This document shows, piece by piece, positions 18,312-26,962 of a stretch of DNA of 64,000 bases. The stretch covers positions 1,591,001 through 1,655,000 of the forward strand of contig NZ_CP014335.1 of NCBI RefSeq assembly GCF_001610955.1, read 5' to 3'. The notes under the pieces were generated by a model. The model worked only from the letters and a program-made list of their open reading frames with translations. It was not told the origin of the DNA and made no database searches. Each line of letters starts with the position of its first letter. Position 1 is the first letter of the stretch. The position numbers and the translations under genes are program-made. Source of the DNA: Geobacillus thermoleovorans. Lineage in GTDB: Bacteria; Bacillota; Bacilli; Bacillales; Anoxybacillaceae.

Positions 18312-19562
18312 TCAACATACCGTGCACCCAAGAAGGTCAACCGCTATTTTTTGATAGACCGCATTGGTCCAGCCGAACCCTTTTTGCGAAGGGTAGCGGC
18401 CGATGGTGCGGATGCTCATGTCGACCACATTATATTTTTCGTACATGTTGCCAGTTTCCAAATACACTTTGGTGCAAAGCCGAATCCATCGCCGGGCGAT
18501 CTCTTGCGCTTCAAGGTCATAGCCGTAGTTTTGCAACCCTTTGATGACAATCCAGTGAAGCGGGGCCCAGCCGTTCGGAAAATCCCATTGAAATCCGGTT
18601 TGGACATTGGAGGCAGCCAATCCGCCGGGTTGAAGGAACAAAGGTAAATGCCGGACGACTTTTGCTGCTTGCTGTTTAGAGGCCGCCCGAGCCCATAACG
18701 GATAAAAAGCAGCCAACGAATAATAGCAGTGCTGCCGCCCGTTGAGGAAATGAAAATCAAAATACATGCCAAACGACTCGTTCCATAAATATTGATTCAT
18801 CAAGTCTTTTCGCCGCTTAGCCGCCTGCTCCCATTGTTCCGCTTCGCCGTTTAAAGCTAAAAGGCGGGCAAACGCCGCTAAATCGGTTTCGTACTTATAA
18901 AGCAAAGCGTTGAGATCCACCGGAATGAAATAGCCGCATTGCCGGTGAAAACGGCCTGTATAGTCCCAACCGGACTCCGCCTCGACCCTTTCATGCCAAA
19001 ACGCAGGCGGGATATACATTTCGTCAAAATGGAGATACGCCTCCCCCTTTACCCGCAGCATCGACTCAAGCCGATCGTAATATTTATTGAGGCCGATCTG
19101 GGGATGATAGTGAGTGGTTTCGTCCATCCAGACTTCTTTGTATTCGATTTTGGCCCATTCGTAAGCGGAGCGGAGCCACTCTTTGTCTCCGCGCCATACC
19201 TCCTCGATCATCGACGTCAATAACGGAGGCTGGGAACGGCTTAAGTGGGCCAGTTCGGAACTGTTTGGAATGATTCCAAACGTTTTCAACTCGTAAAAGA
19301 AGTTGTTGACGATGTTGCGGGCGAGTTCGTGCAGCCTTGAAATGTTCAGTCCCAATATAATGAAATAGCTGTCCCAGTAAAAGAGCTGCTGGTACACCCC
19401 GCCGGGAACGACGTATGGAAACGGAAGGGAAAACAGTTCTCCTTTGGAGTAAGGCGAGCTTGTTTTGACCAATTGTTCCCACCGTTGGTGAATGGAAGAA
19501 AACACATGCTCTACGGCTGGATCCGGGCAAATGACCGTGATGTCCGGAAGCTCAATCGGCAA
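18312..19562 (-). CDS. GH37 trehalase-family glycosidase
   Basis: A 416-residue (alpha/alpha)6-barrel protein with both GH37 signatures, PGGVYQQLFYWDSY in the first seventh of the protein and QWDFPNGWAP in the last third. The family hydrolyses trehalose to two glucoses. It is shorter than E. coli TreA because the N-terminus is reduced, and it has no signal peptide, so it should act in the cytoplasm. A TTG at 19562 with GGAGGG seven bases upstream is preferred; an in-frame ATG at 19577 overlaps that ribosome site. The window also encodes the PTS/phosphotrehalase route, so the cell has two ways to use trehalose, or this enzyme handles a related disaccharide. Confidence 0.85.
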   Translation of the reverse strand: MPIELPDITVICPDPAVEHVFSSIHQRWEQLVKTSSPYSKGELFSLPFPYVVPGGVYQQLFYWDSYFIILGLNISRLHELARNIVNNFFYELKTFGIIPNSSELAHLSRSQPPLLTSMIEEVWRGDKEWLRSAYEWAKIEYKEVWMDETTHYHPQIGLNKYYDRLESMLRVKGEAYLHFDEMYIPPAFWHERVEAESGWDYTGRFHRQCGYFIPVDLNALLYKYETDLAAFARLLALNGEAEQWEQAAKRRKDLMNQYLWNESFGMYFDFHFLNGRQHCYYSLAAFYPLWARAASKQQAAKVVRHLPLFLQPGGLAASNVQTGFQWDFPNGWAPLHWIVIKGLQNYGYDLEAQEIARRWIRLCTKVYLETGNMYEKYNVVDMSIRTIGRYPSQKGFGWTNAVYQKIAVDLLGCTVC

Positions 19563-19673
19563 CGGCTGTCCCTCCATGGGAATGGTCTATATGGCTATGT
19601 ATATGGCCAAAACGACCCGGTCATGCCGCCAATCGAGTGCACGGCGATGGCAGAGGAAGAAAACGGAAGCCGA

Positions 19674-19709
19674 GCAACAAGGGCCACCGAACAAGGACGC
19701 CCTTGTTGC
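19674..19709. terminator. Hairpin between the trehalase and a small gene
   Basis: An 11-bp perfect stem (19674-19684 with 19699-19709). It may end transcription of the small - strand gene upstream, or protect it, but T runs are modest on both strands. Confidence 0.5.
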
Positions 19710-19716
19710 CACTTTT

Positions 19717-19923
19717 TCAAAACGCGCGGTCAACCGGCGGAAAATCAATATCATCCGCCGTTTGGCGGCTGTCAGCTGGCGTGACTTCCATGACCGGCGG
19801 CCGACCGTTTTCAAAACCGCGGGCGATGTCGCGAATCGGGCTCATTTCATCGGGAACGCCAATTCCCGGGGTATAGCGCGGCAGGCTGGAAGTGGCGCCG
19901 CGTTCTTCCCAAGGCTCTCTCAT
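19717..19923 (-). CDS. Small protein of unknown function (68 aa)
   Basis: A 68-residue acidic, soluble protein without recognisable domains, beginning MREPWEERGATSSLPRY and rich in Pro, Asp and Arg. The reason to accept it is a strong ribosome site, GGAGGTG, placed seven to eight bases before the ATG. It is divergent from the 88-aa gene at 20077 and upstream of the trehalase gene, separated by a hairpin. I do not recognise a family. Confidence 0.6.
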   Translation of the reverse strand: MREPWEERGATSSLPRYTPGIGVPDEMSPIRDIARGFENGRPPVMEVTPADSRQTADDIDFPPVDRAF

Positions 19924-20076
19924 GAATCAACACCTCCATATTCTCAGTATGGCCATTGATGGAGGCCGTATAAATGGAAATCAAATCCTTTCCCGCCAAT
20001 TTCTTTTGTGGAGCCCTGTCATCTGTTGTAGGCATACTATGGATGACAATATGGGCAACAGGAGGGAAGGAACTCA

Positions 20077-20343
20077 ATGCAGTTCGGGAAAGATGCGATC
20101 GAAGCGATTTGGCGCCGCCAGTGCGGAGCGTGGGAGCGGAGCGATGCGGCATGTGTCCAATCATTTTTGGTGGAATGTTTACAACATGACCTTGATCCGC
20201 AAGACGGGCTCAATTGGATCATTGAGCACCGCACCCAGCTTTCTGACGCCGATGCAGTGGTGGACGCGGCACTCCGTTGGGTGAATGAACATACGTCCAC
20301 TGGCTCCCCGGTGTCAGGAATCGGAGCGGAACAACAAGAGTGA
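20077..20343 (+). CDS. Small protein of unknown function (88 aa)
   Basis: An 88-residue, acidic, mostly helical protein with three Trp and two Cys residues (MQFGKDAIEAIWRRQCGAW at the start). GGAGGGAAGG precedes the ATG. The next small gene begins 30 bp later on the same strand with its own ribosome site, so they likely form a two-gene operon ending at the terminator at 20686. I do not recognise a family. Confidence 0.7.
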   Translation: MQFGKDAIEAIWRRQCGAWERSDAACVQSFLVECLQHDLDPQDGLNWIIEHRTQLSDADAVVDAALRWVNEHTSTGSPVSGIGAEQQE

Positions 20344-20373
20344 GGCGGCGAACAGGAAAGGGCGGAACGAAGG

Positions 20374-20637
20374 ATGGTATGGGTCATCAAAACAAAACAC
20401 GAAAATGACCAAGGGGAGACGGTGGGGCTGGAGCTTGAGAGCGAAGATGGCTGGCTTGACGCCAACGTCCGCTGGGACGGATGCATGGAAATTCACTTGT
20501 ACTTGGTGACGGAGGAAGGCCGCGAACTGAGCGATACGCTCCATACGTGCGATTTGCAGGGGCTGATCGAGCGGTTGCAGTCATTGGATTCCGTGTGTCG
20601 ATCGTTCTTTTTCCAAATTTCAGGACAGGGGAGCTGA
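20374..20637 (+). CDS. Small protein of unknown function (87 aa)
   Basis: An 87-residue acidic protein, predicted mainly beta (VGLELESEDGWLDANVRWDG), with two conserved-looking Cys. An AACGAAGG ribosome site lies close before the ATG. It is in a short operon with the 88-aa gene and followed by a clear terminator. I do not recognise a family. Confidence 0.7.
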   Translation: MVWVIKTKHENDQGETVGLELESEDGWLDANVRWDGCMEIHLYLVTEEGRELSDTLHTCDLQGLIERLQSLDSVCRSFFFQISGQGS

Positions 20638-20685
20638 TGAAGGCCGAACCGCCGGCAGCGCCGCTGACCTCATCGATGAATGAAC

Positions 20686-20716
20686 GAGGAGCCAAAACCG
20701 AGGCTCCTCTTTTTTC
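20686..20716 (+). terminator. Rho-independent terminator of the two small genes
   Basis: The stem GAGGAGCC (20686-20693) with 20702-20709 is followed by TTTTTT. Confidence 0.85.
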
Positions 20717-20859
20717 CTGAACGGCATGGTGTTCATTGAAGGAAGGAGACGCGTTAGGAGGGGAAGCAGGCTCGATTGCCGTTGGCTTCGTCTTTGTTTG
20801 GAAGTGCAGGCTTTTCCGATTAGGGGTATAAAAATGTTTAAAATATTCTAAATGTGATG

Positions 20860-20895
20860 TATAATAAAAGAAACAACATACTAACCGGTTGGTAT
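20860..20895 (+). promoter_or_regulatory. -10 box and TetR-type operator, copy 2
   Basis: TATAAT at 20860-20865 is followed at 20878-20895 by ATACTAACCGGTTGGTAT, an 18-bp palindrome with a single mismatch, one base different from the operator at 1214-1231. The -35 region is poor (TTTAAA at 20837). The spacing after the -10 box is 12 bp, against 9 bp at the first copy. This links the downstream SDR/SDR/hydratase operon to the acyl-CoA operon at 1.3-11 kb. Confidence 0.75.
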
Positions 20896-20944
20896 ATCGT
20901 CTGTTGAAAACGGATTCAGAAGCGGATCGAAAGGTGGGAAGATC

Positions 20945-21697
20945 ATGAGGCTAAAAGGAAAAGCGGCGATTGTCACCGGCGGCGCGAGCGGCATCGGCCG
21001 GGCGACGGCGATTCGCTTTGCGGAAGAAGGCGCCAAAGTGGCGGTGAGCGACATCAATGAGAAAGGAGGGGAAGAAACGGTCCGCCTGATTCGGGAAAAA
21101 GGAGGGGAGGCGATTTTTGTCCAAACGGACGTAGCCGATTCCAAGCAAGTGAGCCGCCTTGTCCAAACGGCGGTTGATGCCTTTGGCGGCCTACATATTC
21201 TCTTTAACAATGCCGGCATCGGCCATTCGGAAGTGCGGAGCACCGACTTGTCTGAAGAAGAGTGGGACCGGGTCATCAACGTTAATTTGAAAGGAGTGTT
21301 CCTTGGCATCAAATACGCGGTGCCCGTGATGAAGCAATGCGGTGGCGGGGCCATTGTCAACACATCGAGCCTGCTTGGAATCAAAGGGAAAAAGTACGAA
21401 TCGGCCTACAACGCCTCGAAGGCCGGGGTGATTTTGTTGACGAAAAATGCGGCATTGGAATATGGGAAGTTTAACATTCGCGTCAATGCCATTGCACCGG
21501 GGGTCATTGATACGAACATCATCACGCCGTGGAAACAAGATGAGCGCAAATGGCCGATCATTTCGAAAGCGAACGCCCTCGGCCGCATCGGGACGCCAGA
21601 GGAAGTGGCGAACGCGGTGTTGTTTTTGGCGTCCGATGAAGCGTCGTTTATCACCGGCGCGACATTGTCGGTCGACGGCGGCGGGCTGACGTTTTAG
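20945..21697 (+). CDS. Short-chain dehydrogenase/reductase
   Basis: A 250-residue classical SDR with TGGASGIG (about 12-19), NNAGIGH (near 88-94), the catalytic Ser in NTSSL and YNASKAG (near 155-161). It would oxidise or reduce a hydroxy/keto group with NAD(H) or NADP(H). It is the first gene behind the second copy of the shared operator, so its substrate is probably an intermediate of the same acyl-CoA pathway. The Asp of VSDINEKGG after the second beta-strand suggests NAD preference, as is general for SDRs with an acidic residue there. Confidence 0.87.
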   Translation: MRLKGKAAIVTGGASGIGRATAIRFAEEGAKVAVSDINEKGGEETVRLIREKGGEAIFVQTDVADSKQVSRLVQTAVDAFGGLHILFNNAGIGHSEVRSTDLSEEEWDRVINVNLKGVFLGIKYAVPVMKQCGGGAIVNTSSLLGIKGKKYESAYNASKAGVILLTKNAALEYGKFNIRVNAIAPGVIDTNIITPWKQDERKWPIISKANALGRIGTPEEVANAVLFLASDEASFITGATLSVDGGGLTF

Positions 21698-21766
21698 ACG
21701 TCGGACGGCTGATACGGGGCAACGGATGAAAACAAAGGTCGCACAAACGAGAGGGGAGAGGAAACG

Positions 21767-22537
21767 ATGCGTTTTGCCAATACCGTCGCTGTGATTACTG
21801 GAGGGGGAAGCGGCATTGGCCGGGCGACGGCCGTCCGCCTGGCTCAGGAAGGGGCGACTGTCGTGCTTGTCGGCCGCACAGCCGTCAAACTGGAAGAAAC
21901 GGTGCAAGACATCACGCGTCTTGGGGTGCCAGGGGTGGCCGATCGGTTTGCGGCCGATGTCACGGACCGCGAACAAGTGCGCGCCTTGGCCGCATACGTC
22001 CAAAATCGGTACGGCGACTTGCATGTGCTCGTCAACAATGCCGGCATTTCGACCCATACGAAATGGCTCGAGCTCACCGAACAAGAGTGGGATGATGTGC
22101 AGCGCGTCAATATGAAAAGCGTCTTTCTTGTCTCGCAAACGCTCGCTCCGCTGATGATCGAAGGGGCAAAACGCGAGCGCGCCAATCGGGCGATTGTGAA
22201 CGTAGCGTCATTGTCCGGCCATCAGGCCGGGGCGGAAATTCCGCACTACAGCGCGGCGAAAGCAGGGGTCATCAACTTGACCAAATCGCTCGCTTTGGAG
22301 CTGGCGCCGTATGGCATCCGCGTCAATTCCGTTTCGCCTGGCTTTGTCGAGACGCCGCTTACCGAACGTGGACTGCAAAATGAGCGGTTTGTGAAAGCCA
22401 TCGAGCGCAACACCGCCTTAGGCCGGGTGGGAGCGCCGGAAGAGATCGCCAACGTCATTGCGTTTCTTGCCTCTTCGGAAGCGTCGTACATGACCGGCTC
22501 TGATGTGTTGGTCGATGGCGGATGGCTCATCAAATGA
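21767..22537 (+). CDS. Short-chain dehydrogenase/reductase
   Basis: A 256-residue classical SDR, clearly a paralogue of the preceding one: TGGGSGIG near 11-18, NNAGIS near 90-95 and YSAAKAG near 160-166. VGRT after the second strand, with Arg instead of Asp, suggests NADP(H) preference, which would differ from its neighbour. GAGAGGGGAGAGG precedes the ATG, 69 bp after the first SDR. Two adjacent SDRs with different predicted cofactors, plus a PaaG-like hydratase, suggest processing of a hydroxylated or cyclic acyl-CoA. Confidence 0.87.
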   Translation: MRFANTVAVITGGGSGIGRATAVRLAQEGATVVLVGRTAVKLEETVQDITRLGVPGVADRFAADVTDREQVRALAAYVQNRYGDLHVLVNNAGISTHTKWLELTEQEWDDVQRVNMKSVFLVSQTLAPLMIEGAKRERANRAIVNVASLSGHQAGAEIPHYSAAKAGVINLTKSLALELAPYGIRVNSVSPGFVETPLTERGLQNERFVKAIERNTALGRVGAPEEIANVIAFLASSEASYMTGSDVLVDGGWLIK

Positions 22538-22576
22538 AACTGAAAAGTCCAAAATGGAAAAGGAGAGGAAAGGAAT

Positions 22577-23356
22577 ATGGAAACCTCGCATTTGCTTGTG
22601 GAACAATCCGGTTCTGTATTATGGTTGACGCTGAATCGCCCGGAGCGGCTCAATGCCTTCAGCCCGGAGATGATTGCCGGACTGACGGATGAAATCGAAC
22701 GCGCCGCGGCGGATGATGCCGTCCGCGTCATCGTCTTATCCGGCGCTGGGCGGGCGTTTTGCGCCGGCGGGGATGTGAAAACGATGGGGCAGTCGAGCGC
22801 CCCGCAGGCGTATGAGCATATCGGCCGACTCAACCGGCTCATTTTGGCGATGAAATCATGCGAGAAACCGATCATGGCCGCCGTGCACGGCGTGGCGGCC
22901 GGAGCTGGGTTCAATTTGGCGCTGGCTTGCGATGTGATCCTCGCGGCCGAAGACAGTCAATTCATTTTGAGCTTTGCGAAAGTCGGCCTTGTCTCCGACG
23001 GTGGCGGGTCGTATTGGCTCCCGAGGCTTGTCGGTCCGCATTTGGCGAAACAGTTTTTCTTCACCGCCGATCCGATTTCAGCCCGTCGCCTGTATGAATT
23101 GGGCGTCCTAAGCGAGGTCGTCCCAGCTGAGAAACTGCGCGAGGCGACAGAATCGCTCGCCTCGAAGCTGGCGGGTGGGCCCACGAAAGCCATCGGAAAA
23201 CAAAAACGGCTGATTGAACACGCGCTGACCGCGACACTCGAGGAGATTCTCGAAGAAGAGCGTCTCGTTCAAGGGTTGATGGTGGAAACCGAAGACCATC
23301 GCGAAGGGGTGACGGCGTTTAAAGAGAAACGGAGCCCGGTGTTCCAAGGAAAATAA
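22577..23356 (+). CDS. Enoyl-CoA hydratase/isomerase, PaaG-like
   Basis: A 259-residue crotonase-fold enzyme. GAGRAFCAGGDV (near 56-67) and GVAAGAGFNLALACD form the oxyanion hole and CoA-binding region. The downstream catalytic position reads GLVSDGGGSYWLPRLVG, where an Asp replaces the second catalytic Glu of classical hydratases. That pattern is seen in PaaG-type isomerases (ring 1,2-epoxyphenylacetyl-CoA isomerase), so isomerisation rather than hydration is plausible. GGAGAGGAAAGG precedes the ATG. It is the last gene of the operon and is followed by a terminator. Confidence 0.88.
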   Translation: METSHLLVEQSGSVLWLTLNRPERLNAFSPEMIAGLTDEIERAAADDAVRVIVLSGAGRAFCAGGDVKTMGQSSAPQAYEHIGRLNRLILAMKSCEKPIMAAVHGVAAGAGFNLALACDVILAAEDSQFILSFAKVGLVSDGGGSYWLPRLVGPHLAKQFFFTADPISARRLYELGVLSEVVPAEKLREATESLASKLAGGPTKAIGKQKRLIEHALTATLEEILEEERLVQGLMVETEDHREGVTAFKEKRSPVFQGK

Positions 23357-23383
23357 GCGAGTGGCAGTGCCGAAAGAGCGTTG

Positions 23384-23424
23384 CGCCCTGTTTCTCCATC
23401 AGCGGGAGACAGGGCGTATTTTGT
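23384..23424 (+). terminator. Rho-independent terminator of the SDR/hydratase operon
   Basis: CGCCCTGT (23384-23391) pairs with 23409-23416, extended by a purine/pyrimidine stretch, and is followed by TATTTTGTTTT. Confidence 0.8.
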
Positions 23425-23448
23425 TTTCACTTCGCCTCAAATGAAACA

Positions 23449-23478
23449 GCCCCCCCTTTCCAAATGGGGAAAAGGGGT
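23449..23478 (-). terminator. Possible terminator of the kinase gene
   Basis: On the - strand, a CCCCTTTTCCCC/GGAAAGGGG hairpin is followed by a T-containing tail, 30 bp after the kinase stop. Confidence 0.45.
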
Positions 23479-23507
23479 GGTTGGTCGGGGAGCGGTGCGA
23501 TCAAACG

Positions 23508-24335
23508 TCAAAGCGCCCCTGCTTGATTCCGGATGGGTTCTGCGAGCAACTGATCCACGTCGTCGATCAACTCGTCAACATGGTCATACGGCGCATCCAG
23601 CTGCAGCATTTTCCGCAAGATCCTGCGGGCGTTCGAGGATAAGTCAAGTTCTTCTTCCCAGCTTTTTTCCTCGTCACTTATCGGTTCATAGGCAGAATAC
23701 AATAAAAACAAGGTGAAGTGTCCAAGGGCATAGAAATCGCTTCGTGGATGCGGTTTGCGCCGCAGCCGCTTTTCCAGCGGGTCGTCATCGCGGAAATCCA
23801 CCGGTTCGCCGATGCGGCAGGCCAAGCCGAAATCGATGATCGCCACCGTTCCATCGCGCCAAATGATGTTCGGGATGCGCAAATCGCGATGGACGATGCC
23901 GAAAGCATGGACGTGCCGGACGACCTCAAGCACCTCCTTTAACAATCGAAACGCCTCTTGTTCCGTGTACTTGGCTTCCAGCTTGAAAATCCGGTCTTCC
24001 ACCGTTTCTCCGTCGATATACTCCATCACGAGATGCGGCTGTCCGCGCTCCACAAACCGATCATACAGCCTCGGAATTTGCGGGTGGCGCAGGCGGGCGA
24101 GCACGTCAGCTTCGCGCCGAAGCAAGCGGCGGCCGTCTTCTCCTTTTGTCCGCCGCGCTTGTTTGATGACGACAAGACGGCCTGTCAGGTGATCGCACCC
24201 TTTGTAGGCGATGCCGTAGCTTCCCATCCCGAGCTCTTCGATGACTTCATAGCGGCCATGAAGTATAGTTCCGTTCCGATGCGGCCGGTCAAACCAGCGG
24301 GCGATGAGCGGATGGCGTTCGAACAAACGTTTCAT
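23508..24335 (-). CDS. Ser/Thr protein kinase (Hanks type, soluble)
   Basis: A 275-residue single-domain kinase. Visible motifs are the Gly loop GMGSYG (36-41), the ATP-binding Lys58 in VVIK, Glu75 in the alphaC helix, the catalytic loop HRDLRIPN (Asp151, Asn156; Arg replaces the usual Lys after HRDL), and DFG with Asp168. It lacks a transmembrane segment and PASTA repeats, unlike PrkC, so it is cytoplasmic and closer to small YbdM-like kinases. It begins on the stop codon of the His-rich gene (TGATG), which implies coupled expression. Its targets are unknown. All catalytic residues are present, so it should be active. Confidence 0.9.
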   Translation of the reverse strand: MKRLFERHPLIARWFDRPHRNGTILHGRYEVIEELGMGSYGIAYKGCDHLTGRLVVIKQARRTKGEDGRRLLRREADVLARLRHPQIPRLYDRFVERGQPHLVMEYIDGETVEDRIFKLEAKYTEQEAFRLLKEVLEVVRHVHAFGIVHRDLRIPNIIWRDGTVAIIDFGLACRIGEPVDFRDDDPLEKRLRRKPHPRSDFYALGHFTLFLLYSAYEPISDEEKSWEEELDLSSNARRILRKMLQLDAPYDHVDELIDDVDQLLAEPIRNQAGAL

Positions 24336-24532
24336 CAGCTGCCGAAGAAGCTCGAGAAAAAGCTGCCGCTGTGATGTTTCTTTTTGTAATGGTGATGGCC
24401 GTACTGGGACGGGTGATGGTGCGAGTGATACGTCGGGTTGTAATAATGGTGGTCGCTGCTGCTGTAATGTTTATGGTAGTGCGACGGATGATGGGGATGG
24501 TCGAAAAGTGCTTTTAGCCATTTTTTCAACAT
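24335..24532 (-). CDS. Histidine-rich small protein
   Basis: A 65-residue protein in which 17 residues are His, mostly in clusters between residues 12 and 54 mixed with Tyr, Ser and Pro. A short amphipathic N-terminus (MLKKWLKALF) and a Phe/Ser tail (SGSFFSSFFGS) flank it. AAAGGAG precedes the ATG. Such composition suggests divalent metal binding (Ni, Zn, Cu, Co), but no family is recognised. It ends one base into the kinase start codon, so the two are coupled. Confidence 0.75.
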   Translation of the reverse strand: MLKKWLKALFDHPHHPSHYHKHYSSSDHHYYNPTYHSHHHPSQYGHHHYKKKHHSGSFFSSFFGS

Positions 24533-24604
24533 CGCGATCGCTCCTTTGCGATAGATTTACCTATATATACGAGGCAATGAGAAGGAAGTTTCAGACTTCA
24601 AAGA

Positions 24605-24644
24605 TGAAAAAGAAACCGCCAGGGGCATTAGCCCCTAGCGCGGT
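24605..24644 (-). terminator. Rho-independent terminator of topB
   Basis: On the - strand a 12-bp GC-rich stem (24631-24644 with 24615-24626) is followed by TTCTTTTTC, right after the topB stop. Confidence 0.8.
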
Positions 24645-24653
24645 GTGGCAACC

Positions 24654-26747
24654 TCATTCCTTTTTTTCGTTCAACGCCTGCTTGAGCAGCTCCCCTAAAC
24701 TCGTGCCAAACGATTCGTTGGCCGGGCTGTATTTTTTGAGAAGCGCCCGTTCGCTGCCTTTTGCGGCGATGCGTTTGGTCTCGTCCGCTTTTTCGACAAT
24801 ATTGCACGGGCGGCATTGGAAATACATCCCTGCTTTTCCTTCATGCATTTCCATGCGCCGGTGGCATTGCGGACAGCGGCGGTTCGACAGTTTCGGGTCG
24901 CGCCGGCGGCGGTAGCGGCACGCTAAGTTCGAGCAGACAAGCATCCGTCCGTCTTTCGTTTTCCGCTCTTTTAAAAGCGCACCGCATTCTGGGCATGTGA
25001 GATTTGTGAGGTTTGGCGCTTTGTATACCTGCTCGCTCTGCTTGATTTCGGCGACAAGCGTTTCGGTTTGCCGGCGGATGTTGGCCAAAAATTGTTGTGG
25101 ATTTCCTTTCCCGCGGGCGATCGCCTCCAGCTCCCGCTCCCAGCGGGCGGTCAATTCCGGCGATTTCAGCTCTTCATTGACGAGCTCAATCAGCTGTTTC
25201 CCTTTTTTCGTCGGATAAAACCGTCCGTCTTTTCGCTCGACTACTTCGGTTTCAACCAGCCGTTCGATGATGTCCGCTCTTGTCGCCGGCGTGCCGAGCC
25301 CGTATTTCTCCATTTGCGCGAGCAAATCGGCTTCCGAATAACGGGCGGGCGGTTCGGTGAACGATTGTTCCCTCTCAAGCTGCACCGATGGGAGCGTCTG
25401 ACCTTCTGCGAGGTGTGACAACGTCGGTTTGGCATCCGTTTCTTCTTTGCCGAGAACCGCTTTAAATCCGAAGTTCACAACCGCCGTCTCCTTGGCGACA
25501 AACATTTCGCCGCCGATGTCAAAGACAGCTGTCGTCGTTTCGGATTCATACGGCGGGAAAAACAGCGCCAAAAAGCGACGGGCGATGAGATCATACAGCT
25601 TGCGCTCATCAGTCGACAGCCTGCTAAGGTTGAGCCGCTCATCCGTTGGAACGATGGCGTGATGATCGGTCACTTTGTCATCGTTAAATACCCGCTTGGC
25701 TGCTTTGGCTTTGCCTTTGGCAAGGAGCGGAGCGATGACGTCCTCATAACCGGATTTCATCGCCAACAACCGCTCGGTCATCGTCGCTTCCATATCGCTT
25801 GGCAAATAACGCGAATCGGTGCGCGGGTACGTGACGAGCTTGTGTTGTTCATACAGCCGCTGCAACACCGAGAGCGTCTTTTTCGCCGAAAAGCCAAACC
25901 GCTTGTTCGCATCCCGCTGCAGCTCAGTTAAATCATACGGCAGCGGGACGGGCTCGCTTTTTCGTTTCCGCTTGACTGACACGACGCGCGCCGGTTGACC
26001 GTCAAGGCGGGCGATCAGCTGCTTCGCTTCGTCTTGGTCAAACAGACGATGTCCTCCATGCCGCTCCCATACGGCCGTGATGGAACCAATCTTCGCCCGA
26101 ATCGTCCAATATGGCACGGGAACGAACGATTGGATCTCGCGTTCGCGCTCGATGATCATCGCGAGCGTTGGCGTTTGCACGCGCCCGGCCGAAAGCGGAT
26201 CGTTGTATTTTGTCGTCAAGGCGCGCGAGACGTTTAACCCAATCAGCCAGTCGGCTTCGGCGCGGCAGACGGCCGATTGATACAGCCGGTCAAACTGCGC
26301 CCCGGGCTTGAGTTGGCGGAAGCCGTCGCGGATGGCGCGGTCGGTTTGCGACGAAATCCATAGCCGCCAAATCGGCTTCGTCCAACCGATCATCTCTAAA
26401 ATCCAGCGCGCCACAAGCTCCCCTTCACGGCCCGCGTCGGTCGCGATGATGACATCTTTCACATCCGGTCGTTTCGCCAACCGTTCAATGGCGCGAAACT
26501 GGTGGCTCGTTTGCCGGATGACTTTCAAGCCCATTTTCTTTGGGATGATCGGCAAGTCCTCCAGCCGCCATGTTTCGTATTTCCGGTCGTAGTCTTCCGG
26601 CATCTTCAGCTCAACTAAATGGCCGAGCGCCCAGGTGACAATATGCTGCTTTCCTTCAAAATAATGTTTATGCGCTTGCTTGCAACCGAGCACGCGGGCG
26701 ATGTCGCGAGCGACGCTCGGCTTTTCCGCTAACACGAGCGATTTCAT
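24654..26747 (-). CDS. topB: DNA topoisomerase III (type IA)
   Basis: A 697-residue type IA topoisomerase that relaxes and decatenates DNA by passing strands through a transient 5'-phosphotyrosyl break. The toprim domain begins MKSLVLAEKPSVARDIARVL and contains ATDAGREGE. The active-site Tyr is in TYPRTDSRYLP at roughly residue 315. Near the C-terminus are two four-Cys zinc-ribbon-like units (CPECGALL...CSNLAC and CPQCHRR...CRPC). ATG at 26747 follows AAAGGGG; an in-frame upstream start at 26774 adds a non-homologous leader. The gene is separate from the kinase pair downstream by a terminator. Confidence 0.95.
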   Translation of the reverse strand: MKSLVLAEKPSVARDIARVLGCKQAHKHYFEGKQHIVTWALGHLVELKMPEDYDRKYETWRLEDLPIIPKKMGLKVIRQTSHQFRAIERLAKRPDVKDVIIATDAGREGELVARWILEMIGWTKPIWRLWISSQTDRAIRDGFRQLKPGAQFDRLYQSAVCRAEADWLIGLNVSRALTTKYNDPLSAGRVQTPTLAMIIEREREIQSFVPVPYWTIRAKIGSITAVWERHGGHRLFDQDEAKQLIARLDGQPARVVSVKRKRKSEPVPLPYDLTELQRDANKRFGFSAKKTLSVLQRLYEQHKLVTYPRTDSRYLPSDMEATMTERLLAMKSGYEDVIAPLLAKGKAKAAKRVFNDDKVTDHHAIVPTDERLNLSRLSTDERKLYDLIARRFLALFFPPYESETTTAVFDIGGEMFVAKETAVVNFGFKAVLGKEETDAKPTLSHLAEGQTLPSVQLEREQSFTEPPARYSEADLLAQMEKYGLGTPATRADIIERLVETEVVERKDGRFYPTKKGKQLIELVNEELKSPELTARWERELEAIARGKGNPQQFLANIRRQTETLVAEIKQSEQVYKAPNLTNLTCPECGALLKERKTKDGRMLVCSNLACRYRRRRDPKLSNRRCPQCHRRMEMHEGKAGMYFQCRPCNIVEKADETKRIAAKGSERALLKKYSPANESFGTSLGELLKQALNEKKE

Positions 26748-26962
26748 CGATAAACCCCTTTCTGTCGTCTCCACATGAGCACAGTCTGCTTCTTAGTATA
26801 AAGGAAGAAGGAAAAAGACGCATCCGCCAAGGTTTGTCTCCTTGGCAGGACAAGACGCCTTGGCGCGGCGCAAAGCCGCATCTCCACACTTTCTGCACAT
26901 TTGCCAAATAAAATAGTAAAATTGAAATGACACTCGGGCTTGATGGATGAGGAGAGGAATCC

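Noticed and set aside
20841..20858. Ter-like AAAATATTCTAAATGTGA near the SDR promoter
   Set aside because: Only 11 of 18 positions match, in AT-rich promoter DNA; below the sites accepted at 11084, 57357 and 59086.
21191..22138. Antisense 315-codon frame across two SDR genes
   Set aside because: Spans two genuine genes and their gap, with no motif of its own.
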